From Rodentibacter genomosp. 2 (GTDB lineage Bacteria > Pseudomonadota > Gammaproteobacteria > Enterobacterales > Pasteurellaceae), in assembly GCA_001999425.1 (NCBI GenBank), contig MLHP01000019.1, forward strand, positions 1 through 64,000: 64,000 bases of DNA, given 5' to 3'. Position numbers and translations under genes: made by a program. The notes below the pieces were generated by a model that did not search any database, was not told where the DNA came from, and saw nothing but the letters and a program-made list of their open reading frames with translations. Within the stretch, counting starts at the first letter, position 1. Each line of letters opens with the position of its first letter. Shown here in pieces: positions 53,526-61,687 of the stretch.

Positions 53526-54277
53526 TTTCTCAACAGCCAAATTTGCTTTTGATTGATAAAATCTGAAATAAATTGATTGAATACTGTTGTTTTATTCCAT
53601 TTACCGAGAATGACGAATATAGAATCCTGATTATTATATAAAGTATCTCTTTGATTTTTATATAAAGTTTCATCAAAAAACTCGAATATAAACTTATATT
53701 TATTGTTATCCTTCAATTCAAAGTACAATTTTTTTTCTTCATTATTGTAAAAATATTTAGATAATACCGTTTCAATGACTCTATTTCCGAAAATACCTCT
53801 AGGGTTCATATGTAAACTTCTAGAATCCAGTAGCATATAACCTATTTTCTGTTCATTATATGTATCTTGAACACTTTTAGATTTACATAATAGATAAAGC
53901 TGCCTAAGTGTTCTTATATGTTTTTCTGAATAAGTACCTGAAGAGTTAGATTTACTTTCATTATGTTTTGCTTTTTTAACTTGTTTAATAGGAATTAAAA
54001 ATGAATCACATAAGCCTTCAAAATCGAAGTTACTTTCAGAATATTGTTCTAAGCTAATATGATTTTGTGAATTACTATAAAAGCATTCTTCCGAATGACG
54101 AGCATTTGCTCTATTGGCAGCAAAATATGGTTTTTTCATACCATCTCGACTACAAATATACAAACGAGCCGTATCGCAATAGGGACAATAATAAGCGATA
54201 TCTCTACTCAGTCGACTTGCTTCGTTCGCTGATAAAGAAAACTTCTTTTGGGGATCTTTAAATGCATAATATGACAT
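53522..54277 (-). CDS. Unknown protein with zinc-finger-like N-terminus
   Basis: A 251-residue protein. Residues about 28-68 carry C-P-Y-C, a later Cys, and H-S-E-E-C, which could bind zinc; the layout recalls the N-terminus of CoiA-like proteins. The rest is Asn/Lys-rich without known motifs. The gene is AT-rich compared with its neighbours and has no USS. It looks like an acquired gene, but its stop overlaps the BtrH-like start, so it is translationally coupled. I do not assign a function. Confidence 0.6.
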   Translation of the reverse strand: MSYYAFKDPQKKFSLSANEASRLSRDIAYYCPYCDTARLYICSRDGMKKPYFAANRANARHSEECFYSNSQNHISLEQYSESNFDFEGLCDSFLIPIKQVKKAKHNESKSNSSGTYSEKHIRTLRQLYLLCKSKSVQDTYNEQKIGYMLLDSRSLHMNPRGIFGNRVIETVLSKYFYNNEEKKLYFELKDNNKYKFIFEFFDETLYKNQRDTLYNNQDSIFVILGKWNKTTVFNQFISDFINQKQIWLLRK

Positions 54278-54294
54278 TGCTTCACCTATAAAAT

Positions 54295-54681
54295 TTAATC
54301 AGTTATTTCTTTCACACTTATCCCAAACACCTTCGCATACACTTCCAAGTTCCTCTCAGATAACTTCCTAAAAACCTCAGGTCTAAAATGCCGTTTAATT
54401 TGCCATTGCCAAAAACCAGTTGCTTGGGCGAGGGTTTGGAGATCGTAGCGGTTTTTATACATTAGGTAGTAAATAACCGATTTTTCGCCGTTTTTGACCG
54501 CTTGTAACGCTTGCTCGGTGAGTTGATTAAGTTCGTCCACTGCTTGCTCTGTAGCGAATGTTTCCGCTTGCCAGCCGGTTGTCGTGCCGGCTTCAAATTT
54601 GCCGTTACGAGTGGCGTAAATCACTTTTCGTTGCCCTTGGAAAATTTTGCTATTGTCTTGGGGAATATCGTTAATATCCAT
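54295..54681 (-). CDS. Putative HTH protein coupled to darB
   Basis: A 128-residue protein. The C-terminal half (DLQTLAQATGFWQWQIKRHF, then NLEVYAKVFGISVKEI) fits a small helix-turn-helix of the Cro/CI kind. The N-terminal part is polar with a GQRKVIYATRNGKFEAG stretch. Its start overlaps darB by 11 bases, so it is an operon member rather than a random insert. It may regulate the dar arm; family unrecognised. Confidence 0.6.
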   Translation of the reverse strand: MDINDIPQDNSKIFQGQRKVIYATRNGKFEAGTTTGWQAETFATEQAVDELNQLTEQALQAVKNGEKSVIYYLMYKNRYDLQTLAQATGFWQWQIKRHFRPEVFRKLSERNLEVYAKVFGISVKEITD

Positions 54682-55816
54682 TTACCACCTCTAACAGCAT
54701 AAAGCACGAAGAAAACCGACCGCTCTCTGGCACGTAGCACAGCACTTTTTGCCCTGATTTAAGTGGGAAAGTGCGGGCAAATTCTTCCAAAATAATATAG
54801 ATAGATGCCGATCCTGTGTTGCCTTTGGTGGTGAGATTGGTAAACCATTTTTCTTGTGGGATTTCAAAATCAACATTGCGTAAGCCGTCCAGTAGGCGAT
54901 CACGGAAAAAGTCGGATGAATAGTGCGGTAAAAAATAATCAATATTTTTCGCTTGCAAATTATATTTAGCAATTAACCGCTTGAGGGCATTTTCTACGGT
55001 ACAACGCACAATATTTTCATTAAGCAATTTTACATCTTGTTTGATTGCCATAAAACTTTGGCTGTCCCGCTCAATTTGTGACACCGATTTCCAACTGACA
55101 AAGCGCCCCTCTTTCACATCACCGCCTGCGTACATACACACGGGCATTTCATTGGCAAAAGAGACCAGTTCAATCCAGTCAATTTTAAAGTTTATACCTT
55201 TTTCACTCGGTTGGTTGGAAAGTGCTACCGCTCCTGCACCGTCTGACAACATCCAGCGCAGAAAATCCTTCTCAAAGCCAATTTCAGGTTTGGCATTTTC
55301 TAACATCTTGCGATCGGCTTCCACCTTGAAATTCTCGCTTCGCATAATAGCAGAGGCACATTCGGACGCCACCGCTACCGCACATTGATGATCGCCGGTT
55401 CGCACAGCATTAAACGCGTGTTTCAGCGCTGCCATACCTGCTGCGCAGACACCCGACATCGACATTACTTCCATCGGTGGGGCATTGTCTAATAATCCAT
55501 GCACCATCACCCCTTGCCCCGGCATAATTTGATCGGGGTAGGAGGTTGCCACGGCAAGGCAGGTAAAATCATTGGCAGAAATTCCTAGATTTTTGACTGC
55601 TTGTACGGCTAATTCGGTGCTGGTATGGGTAGCTTGGCGAGTAGCAGGATCGATCGCATAGTAACGTTGTTGAATACCGTTGGAGCGTAAAATCATTTTC
55701 CGTACACGAGACGGCGTTTCCCCCACCATTCCTAACACGGCTTCCATTTCCTCGTTGGAAATAGGGGCGTTGGGTAAGAAAGCGGATATTTTGTTGATAT
55801 AGGCATTTGATAGCAT
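54671..55816 (-). CDS. darB: Ketosynthase III-like dialkylresorcinol synthase DarB
   Basis: A 381-residue KAS III-fold enzyme with the triad C124 (SGVCAAGMAAL), H298 (LPHYSSDFF) and N333 (KGNTGSASI). DarB-type enzymes join two acyl thioesters to a cyclohexanedione that DarA aromatises. A darA homologue is 1.3 kb upstream and the flanking genes match dar clusters. The window of promoter (55817-55908) is AT-rich, with no clear ribosome site. Confidence 0.85.
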   Translation of the reverse strand: MLSNAYINKISAFLPNAPISNEEMEAVLGMVGETPSRVRKMILRSNGIQQRYYAIDPATRQATHTSTELAVQAVKNLGISANDFTCLAVATSYPDQIMPGQGVMVHGLLDNAPPMEVMSMSGVCAAGMAALKHAFNAVRTGDHQCAVAVASECASAIMRSENFKVEADRKMLENAKPEIGFEKDFLRWMLSDGAGAVALSNQPSEKGINFKIDWIELVSFANEMPVCMYAGGDVKEGRFVSWKSVSQIERDSQSFMAIKQDVKLLNENIVRCTVENALKRLIAKYNLQAKNIDYFLPHYSSDFFRDRLLDGLRNVDFEIPQEKWFTNLTTKGNTGSASIYIILEEFARTFPLKSGQKVLCYVPESGRFSSCFMLLEVVNGY

Positions 55817-55908
55817 ATTTTTATCTATAAAATAGAGAGCCTAACTAATAGGAAATAATCGTGTTATGATAGCACATTTATTTTACTAGTCGATACTAAG
55901 GATTCTAT

Positions 55909-56337
55909 ATGAAAAAAGTGTTACTCGTTGTAGCCCTGTTTAATCTCAATGCTTGTATATTTCTACCACAAAATAACGATAAGATTATTCCAGCAGATAC
56001 TCCTCTTAACAAAGTTGTTACTTTAATTCAGAAAGATCAAGTTAGCCGCATTAATGCGATGAATAAAAATATTATTCGCACAACTTTAATTATTGATGGT
56101 GAAGAAGTAAAACGTTTTTATTTTAATAAGTCTGAAATAGTAAGGCGTTTTCCTGTTCCTCAACAAATTTCTGTAAAATGTACGCAAAGAACTGACGGAA
56201 TAACAACATATGGACTAGATACAAAAATACATTTTGTGACAGAAAAACTAGAAGAGGGAAAAACATATATTTTTATGTGCCAAGGTCTAAATTCTTATAT
56301 GTTAACTGATTATAATATTAAAAATATAACACTATAA
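55909..56337 (+). CDS. Small lipoprotein of unknown function
   Basis: A 142-residue lipoprotein with lipobox LNAC (Cys16) and a beta-rich mature part with two cysteines (VKCTQRTDG, FMCQGLNS). It is AT-rich, lies on the opposite strand to darB and darA, and carries no USS. It looks like an accessory insert. Confidence 0.68.
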   Translation: MKKVLLVVALFNLNACIFLPQNNDKIIPADTPLNKVVTLIQKDQVSRINAMNKNIIRTTLIIDGEEVKRFYFNKSEIVRRFPVPQQISVKCTQRTDGITTYGLDTKIHFVTEKLEEGKTYIFMCQGLNSYMLTDYNIKNITL

Positions 56338-56341
56338 AACG

Positions 56342-56370
56342 AAAGGCAATATAGTTTCTATATTGCCTTT
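56342..56370. terminator. Hairpin between two convergent lipoprotein genes
   Basis: A 13-bp perfect stem (AAAGGCAATATAG with CTATATTGCCTTT) with a 3-base loop. On the - strand CGTTTTAT follows, so it should stop transcription coming from darA towards darB. Confidence 0.78.
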
Positions 56371-56376
56371 AAATAA

Positions 56377-57057
56377 CTATTTAAGCTCACTCAACATCGG
56401 TTTAAATTCAATTATACATTTATCAATAAGTTTTTTAGCTGATGTCAGGACTTCTTGATATTCATTCTTCTCCCATTCTTTCAGATCTTTACCTTCAGTC
56501 TTCTCATTACATTTTAACTCTTTATCACCAGCAATAATATTACCATCCTCAGATTTGTTTTTATAAGTAAATGATAAAGTAAAATCTAAATATAGTGTGT
56601 AATTATTATTGCCAACTAACTCATCATAAATTAACACAAAATTATTTGGAGTGATTTTAACTATTTGATTTTTAGTTTCTTTATCTAGTTTGACGTTAGA
56701 TTTTATATCGTTCTTAAGTTTTTCAAAAAGGTAATTTTTATAAATATTCTCCATTTTGGTCATGTCACCAACTAAATCAAATTTAGTAAAAGCAGTGACT
56801 GACGAACCAGAAAATGCAGCTGGAATAATAGATAATATTTTTAGCGTAGTTGCTTGGGCAGTATGTGATGGTCTTACTACTCTAAATTTTTCTCCAATTT
56901 CTTTTCGATCATCAAATCCTCTATTCAAAGATAATATAATGTTCTGACTATTGTTTATCTCAATATCTTCCTGATGAATAATATAAGAAGTATTTTCTTT
57001 GTTATTAGCACAAGCAGTAATAAATAAGGCAGTGATAATTATAATTAGTTTCTTCAT
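56377..57057 (-). CDS. AT-rich lipoprotein of unknown function
   Basis: A 226-residue lipoprotein with lipobox ITAC (Cys16), a charged helical middle and two further cysteines near the end. It is 28 bases downstream of darA on the same strand. It is strongly AT-rich and Lys/Asn-rich with no USS, unlike darA. No family recognised; probably a late insertion. Confidence 0.65.
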   Translation of the reverse strand: MKKLIIIITALFITACANNKENTSYIIHQEDIEINNSQNIILSLNRGFDDRKEIGEKFRVVRPSHTAQATTLKILSIIPAAFSGSSVTAFTKFDLVGDMTKMENIYKNYLFEKLKNDIKSNVKLDKETKNQIVKITPNNFVLIYDELVGNNNYTLYLDFTLSFTYKNKSEDGNIIAGDKELKCNEKTEGKDLKEWEKNEYQEVLTSAKKLIDKCIIEFKPMLSELK

Positions 57058-57085
57058 TTTATTTTTCCTATAGAGTTAAAAAATT

Positions 57086-58006
57086 TTATTCACCAGATGG
57101 CTCGGCAAAATACCGTTTTTGTTCATCTAATTTTTTCTGTATCAGTGGTTTTAATACACGTTTTATGATCGCTGAAATCGGGACAACCGTTAAAATCATT
57201 GCTACTAGAAAGACAATGTAGAAACATAGCACGATTTTGCGAAAACTTGGCGAAATTTGACCGCACTTTATCAGTAATCTTCCCCAAATATGGAAACTGC
57301 GGCTACCAACTTTCTCACTCATCATTAATTTTTCATCAATTTTGACTGCCCCCATTCCTTGAAAAATAGAACGATCAAGTGGTCGATTTTCACTAAAAAT
57401 TTGCAAAAGTTTTTCGCCAAAGCGTTGCATATCTTTTATTTCACTTTCGGCAATTCCCGCACTAGGCAACCAAGAGAGTGCCTTTTTCTTTCCTGTTAGC
57501 ATCCACATTGGTGTGGTGATAAAGCTTGCCCAATCATTAGACTGATCCACTTTTACCACATTCGCAATCAGCTTTGCGCCACAATCCGCCAATAAGGTTT
57601 TCATTTTTTCTTGCGCTTGTAGCCACATATTGCGGCAACCGATCAAGGTAATGACCGGTGTATTTTTTAAATGTCTTTTGGCTTGTTCTGATTGTAAAAA
57701 AGCAGTGATCGGCTGACTTGGTGAAAGAAACCAAACTGTGTAGGCGATAATTACGAGATCATATTTTTCGTGTTGGAGTTTGGGGGAATGGATAGGGGCT
57801 GGCTGCAAATGCACCGTTTCGGGAAATTGATTAAAAAAGGAAATAAATTTCCAAGGGAAAGGATAAGGTTCGCATGGCTTAATGATGTGATGTTCTACGT
57901 GAATATCATTACTTTGTAATGGTATAAGAAAATGTTCCACAAGACGGGAAAGTTGTCCTGTTTGTGAATAGGAAATGACAAGGATATTTTGAGATTCTTT
58001 TTTCAT
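57086..58006 (-). CDS. darA: Dialkylresorcinol condensing enzyme DarA
   Basis: A 306-residue protein with a flavodoxin-like N-terminus (ILVISYSQTGQLSRLVEHFL), an IIAYTVWFLSPSQPITAFL block and a C-terminal membrane helix (about 262-284). DarA aromatises the DarB product to a 2,5-dialkylresorcinol. I place the start at 58006; an upstream ATG at 58018 is also possible. The gene begins about 30 bases after the hslR stop and may be read from the hslR promoter. A USS near 57261 lies inside. Confidence 0.82.
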   Translation of the reverse strand: MKKESQNILVISYSQTGQLSRLVEHFLIPLQSNDIHVEHHIIKPCEPYPFPWKFISFFNQFPETVHLQPAPIHSPKLQHEKYDLVIIAYTVWFLSPSQPITAFLQSEQAKRHLKNTPVITLIGCRNMWLQAQEKMKTLLADCGAKLIANVVKVDQSNDWASFITTPMWMLTGKKKALSWLPSAGIAESEIKDMQRFGEKLLQIFSENRPLDRSIFQGMGAVKIDEKLMMSEKVGSRSFHIWGRLLIKCGQISPSFRKIVLCFYIVFLVAMILTVVPISAIIKRVLKPLIQKKLDEQKRYFAEPSGE

Positions 58007-58037
58007 GGGTATGACCATATCAAATTCAAAAATAGAT

Positions 58038-58430
58038 TCAATTTAATTCCTGATGTTTAAACTTCAATAAATCCCGACGCTCTTTTTTATTCGGGCGGCG
58101 GTCGGGGTGGGGCATTGAAAGGGCGTTATTTTTTCTTGCCCATGTCATTTCTTCCCGTTTTTTCACACTTTGATCCGTTTCACGATAAAGCCGCTGTGCT
58201 TCGGGTGCGCCACGCCGTTGGTCGCTTAATGCCAGTATTTCCACTTCTTTTTCTTCATTGCCTTGGCGTAATTTTAAGATTGCTCCGATTTCTACCATTT
58301 TGCTCACTTTTGCGCGTTGCCCATTGTAATGTACCTTGCCTCCCTCAATCATCGCTTTGGCAATGCTGCGGGTTTTATAAAAACGGGCTGCCCATAACCA
58401 TTTATCGAGGCGAACGTCTTTTTCTTCCAT
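58038..58430 (-). CDS. hslR: Heat-shock RNA-binding protein Hsp15
   Basis: A 130-residue S4-domain protein (VRLDKWLWAARFYKTRSIA, then VHYNGQRAKVSKMVEIG) with a basic tail. It binds stalled 50S subunits carrying nascent chains and helps recycle them. It is divergent from nudE. It marks the border of conserved chromosome beside the dar arm. Confidence 0.94.
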   Translation of the reverse strand: MEEKDVRLDKWLWAARFYKTRSIAKAMIEGGKVHYNGQRAKVSKMVEIGAILKLRQGNEEKEVEILALSDQRRGAPEAQRLYRETDQSVKKREEMTWARKNNALSMPHPDRRPNKKERRDLLKFKHQELN

Positions 58431-58499
58431 TTACGATCTCTCTTTGCTCAATTTGTGATACAGTTTGCGCCCATGGTATCACAAAATACAGGAAAACCT

Positions 58500-59060
58500 A
58501 TGATGTCGGATGATCAAATGTCGTTGCCGAAAATTTTATCTACACGCACAGTCGCAAAATCCCGTTTATTTGAAATTCAGGCGGTTGATCTAGAATTTAG
58601 CAACGGTGAAAAACGAACCTACGAACGTTTTAAACCCGGTTTACATCAGGCAGTGATGATTGTGCCGATTGATGGAGATGATCTTTTACTGATTAGGGAA
58701 TATGCCGTGGGTACGGAACGTTACGAGCTCGGTTTTCCAAAAGGTGGCGTAGATGTGGGGGAAACTCCGCAAGAGGCGGCGAATCGTGAGCTAAAAGAAG
58801 AAATTGGCTTGGGTGCAAAACAGTTTCATTTTTTGCGTACGGTTATCACCAGTCCGAGTTATATGCGCAATCCAATGCATATTTTTATTGCGCAGGATTT
58901 TTACCCCTGTAAACTCGAAGGGGATGAACCCGAACCGTTGGAATTGGTTCGTTTTCCGCTTGCCGAATTAGATGAATTGATTGGCGACCACGATTTTAAT
59001 GAAGCCCGAAATTTGACCGCACTTTATGCGTTGAGAGATTATTTGAATAGTCAGGGATAA
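58500..59060 (+). CDS. nudE: ADP compounds hydrolase NudE
   Basis: A 186-residue Nudix hydrolase acting on ADP-ribose, AppA and NADH. The Nudix box is in GGVDVGETPQ and RELKEEIG, with IREYAVGTERYELGFPKGG before it. I chose ATG at 58500 (AGGA upstream), 15 codons inside the longest frame; 58503 is also possible. A USS lies near the end (about 59017). Confidence 0.94.
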   Translation: MMSDDQMSLPKILSTRTVAKSRLFEIQAVDLEFSNGEKRTYERFKPGLHQAVMIVPIDGDDLLLIREYAVGTERYELGFPKGGVDVGETPQEAANRELKEEIGLGAKQFHFLRTVITSPSYMRNPMHIFIAQDFYPCKLEGDEPEPLELVRFPLAELDELIGDHDFNEARNLTALYALRDYLNSQG

Positions 59061-59200
59061 TAGGGTATTAATAATTTTCTAATAAATGGGTGGTTTATTA
59101 AATATTTTCTAATTTAATTAAAGAAATATTAAAATAATTCTTGAACTTTTTTATGTTTCTTGGGAAAGTGAACACCTTTTTACTTAACCTAGGAAAAATT

Positions 59201-61201
59201 ATGCCTCATTCAAATTTAAAAGAACTCACGTTTCGTGGGATAATTCTCGGGGCGTTAATTACGGTGATTTTCACCGCATCTAACGTCTATTTGGGATTAA
59301 AAGTCGGAATGACTTTTGCCTCTTCCATTCCTGCCGCTGTGATTTCTATGGCGGTGTTAAAATTCTTTAAAGATTCCAGTATCTTAGAAAATAACATGGT
59401 GCAAACCCAGGCTTCTGCTGCCGGCACTTTATCTTCTGTTATCTTCGTTTTACCGGGTTTGTTAATGATGGGTTACTGGAACGATTTTCCATTTTGGCAA
59501 ACCATGTTAATTTGCGCTTCCGGTGGAACATTAGGCGTATTATTTACAATTCCACTACGTCGCGCGATGGTCGTGAATAGTGATTTACCTTATCCTGAAG
59601 GCGTGGCCGCTGCTGAAATTTTAAAGGCGGGAAATCATGATAAAGGTGATACAGGAGTAAAGGACATTGCTTATGGTGGTTTATTAGCCGGTGTTGTCGC
59701 ATTTTTAACCAATGGTTTACGTGTCATGGCGGATGGTGCGAGTGCATGGATTCAAACTAGTAAAGCCGCTTTCCAATTACCAATGGGATTCTCTCTTGCA
59801 TTATTGGGTGCAGGTTATTTGATTGGTATTGTAGGCGGTATCGCTATATTGGTTGGTTTGGTGCTGACTTGGGGAGTAGCGGTTCCGTTCTTTACCATGT
59901 CCGGTGATATGCCGACAGATATGGGATTAATCGACTTTGCCATGAGTACATGGAAAACCAAAGTTCGCTTTATTGGTGTAGGGACGATCGGTATTGCCGC
60001 AATCTGGACATTATTGGTTTTAATGAAACCTATGGTAGAAGGCATGGTGCATTCGTTCCGTATGTTGAAAAGCGGTCAATCAGAATCGGAGCATCGTATT
60101 GATATTGATCTCTCACCAAAAACCATGATTTATATCCTTATTGCTACTGTGGTATTGATCGTAATTTCATTACATCACTTTATTGCGGCAGCACCTATTT
60201 CACCGGAGCTTTCTATTTTATTGGTGGTGGTTTGTACTTTCTTAGCGGTATTTATCGGCTTTTTTGTGGCTGCCGCTTCCGGTTATATGGCTGGGTTAGT
60301 GGGGTCATCATCGAGTCCGATTTCCGGTATCGGGATTATTTCAGTGATTGTGATTTCTCTCGCATTGGTTTCTATTGGTAATGCTACGGGACTATTTGAA
60401 ACGGCAGATGGTCAGAAATTTTTAACCGCACTGACGCTCTTTACCGCATCTATTGTCCTCACCACCGCGACGATTTCTAACGATAACTTACAGGATTTAA
60501 AAACCGGTTTATTAGTTGAAGCCACGCCGTGGCGTCAGCAAGTGGCATTGATTATCGGCTGTTTTGTCGGTGCATTGGTGATTGCGCCGGTATTGGAAAT
60601 TTTATATCACGCTTACGGTTTCAGCGGTGCGTTGCCACGTCCTGATATGGATCCAACCCAAGCACTTTCCGCGCCACAAGCTACGATTATGACGACGATC
60701 TCGCAAGGTATTTTTACTAATAAATTAGAATGGACGTATATCTTAACCGGCGTAGGTTTAGGTGCGGTGTTAATTATTATTGATGCCTTCTTGAAAAAAG
60801 TGAGTAATAAAACCTTTGCATTACCGGTATTAGCGGTAGGGATTGGTATTTATTTACCGCCATCTATTAATACACCGATTGTTGTTGGGGCATTCTTAGC
60901 CTGGTTCATTAATCGCCATATTGCAAACTATGCGGCACGCACCGGCGATAAACAAATCTCGGCTAAAGCAGAACGTTTTGGTACTCTTTTCTCGGCAGGA
61001 TTGATCGTGGGTGAAAGTCTCATGGGAGTGATTCTCGCCTTTGTTATTGCGGCTTCCGTCACATCCGGCGGTTCTGAAGCACCATTGGCGCTTAACCTTG
61101 AAAATTGGGGTAGCATTAGTGAAATATTAGGTTTAACGGTATTTATTGCCGGGATCATTATTTTTGCTTCTCGTGTATTACGTGCGAAAAAATCTGATTA
61201 A
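59201..61201 (+). CDS. OPT family oligopeptide transporter
   Basis: A 666-residue polytopic transporter with about 15 helices. ELTFRGIILGALITVIF and SNVYLGLKVGMTFASSIPAA near the start and LPYPEGVAAAEILKAG are typical of the OPT/YSL family. ATG at 59201 follows AGGAAAAA, 20 codons inside the longest frame. The homologue in H. influenzae lies next to cysQ and zwf, as here. Substrate unknown (peptides or metal chelates). Confidence 0.92.
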   Translation: MPHSNLKELTFRGIILGALITVIFTASNVYLGLKVGMTFASSIPAAVISMAVLKFFKDSSILENNMVQTQASAAGTLSSVIFVLPGLLMMGYWNDFPFWQTMLICASGGTLGVLFTIPLRRAMVVNSDLPYPEGVAAAEILKAGNHDKGDTGVKDIAYGGLLAGVVAFLTNGLRVMADGASAWIQTSKAAFQLPMGFSLALLGAGYLIGIVGGIAILVGLVLTWGVAVPFFTMSGDMPTDMGLIDFAMSTWKTKVRFIGVGTIGIAAIWTLLVLMKPMVEGMVHSFRMLKSGQSESEHRIDIDLSPKTMIYILIATVVLIVISLHHFIAAAPISPELSILLVVVCTFLAVFIGFFVAAASGYMAGLVGSSSSPISGIGIISVIVISLALVSIGNATGLFETADGQKFLTALTLFTASIVLTTATISNDNLQDLKTGLLVEATPWRQQVALIIGCFVGALVIAPVLEILYHAYGFSGALPRPDMDPTQALSAPQATIMTTISQGIFTNKLEWTYILTGVGLGAVLIIIDAFLKKVSNKTFALPVLAVGIGIYLPPSINTPIVVGAFLAWFINRHIANYAARTGDKQISAKAERFGTLFSAGLIVGESLMGVILAFVIAASVTSGGSEAPLALNLENWGSISEILGLTVFIAGIIIFASRVLRAKKSD

Positions 61202-61217
61202 TCCTTAAAATTCCTTT

Positions 61218-61250
61218 AAAATAGGCTATCTTTTCCGATAGCCTATTTTT
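61218..61250 (+). terminator. Terminator of the OPT transporter
   Basis: AAAATAGGCTATC pairs with GATAGCCTATTTT around TTTTCC, ending in T6. The next gene's ATG is at 61252, directly behind the T run. Confidence 0.88.
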
Positions 61251-61251
61251 T

Positions 61252-61665
61252 ATGAAACCTTATCTTAAAGCATTAATTTTATTTCCTCTCCTTTCACAAG
61301 GATTGGTGACCGCACTATTTTGGTTTTTAGGAGCGGATCTGGAGCCGACACCATTTAGCCGATATTTTATGGCGGCGTTTTTCCTTGCTACTATCCCTGC
61401 TTTTTTGATTGTCTTGGTTGCCGCGAGGTTTCGTTATATTCGTTATAATATTGCAGCCATCGTATTATGTTCATCATTGATTAGCTTTTTTTATTGTAAT
61501 GTCGCATCCTATTTCTATTTATTGTTTATGGCTGAACAGGACGCTTCATTTTGGCAATGGATTACTGAAGGCGGTTTAACATTAGGGATATTAAGTGCTT
61601 GCTGTATGGTCTTTTATGCCTTATTTGTGTTGCCGTGGCTACTGCCAAAAACAAAATCATCATGA
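61252..61665 (+). CDS. Small integral membrane protein, conserved near cysQ
   Basis: A 137-residue protein with four hydrophobic segments (about 5-27, 36-58, 66-90, 105-132). Function unknown, but a small protein occupies this place in H. influenzae as I recall. There is no ribosome site: the ATG follows a terminator T run by one base. Either it is translated leaderless or from readthrough, or the true start is internal. Confidence 0.7.
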   Translation: MKPYLKALILFPLLSQGLVTALFWFLGADLEPTPFSRYFMAAFFLATIPAFLIVLVAARFRYIRYNIAAIVLCSSLISFFYCNVASYFYLLFMAEQDASFWQWITEGGLTLGILSACCMVFYALFVLPWLLPKTKSS

Positions 61666-61687
61666 AAAAATATTGTAGGGAGATTTT

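Noticed and set aside
53522..54277. Calling this gene competence protein CoiA
   Set aside because: Only a cysteine-pair layout is shared; no nuclease motif is visible and the length and context differ.
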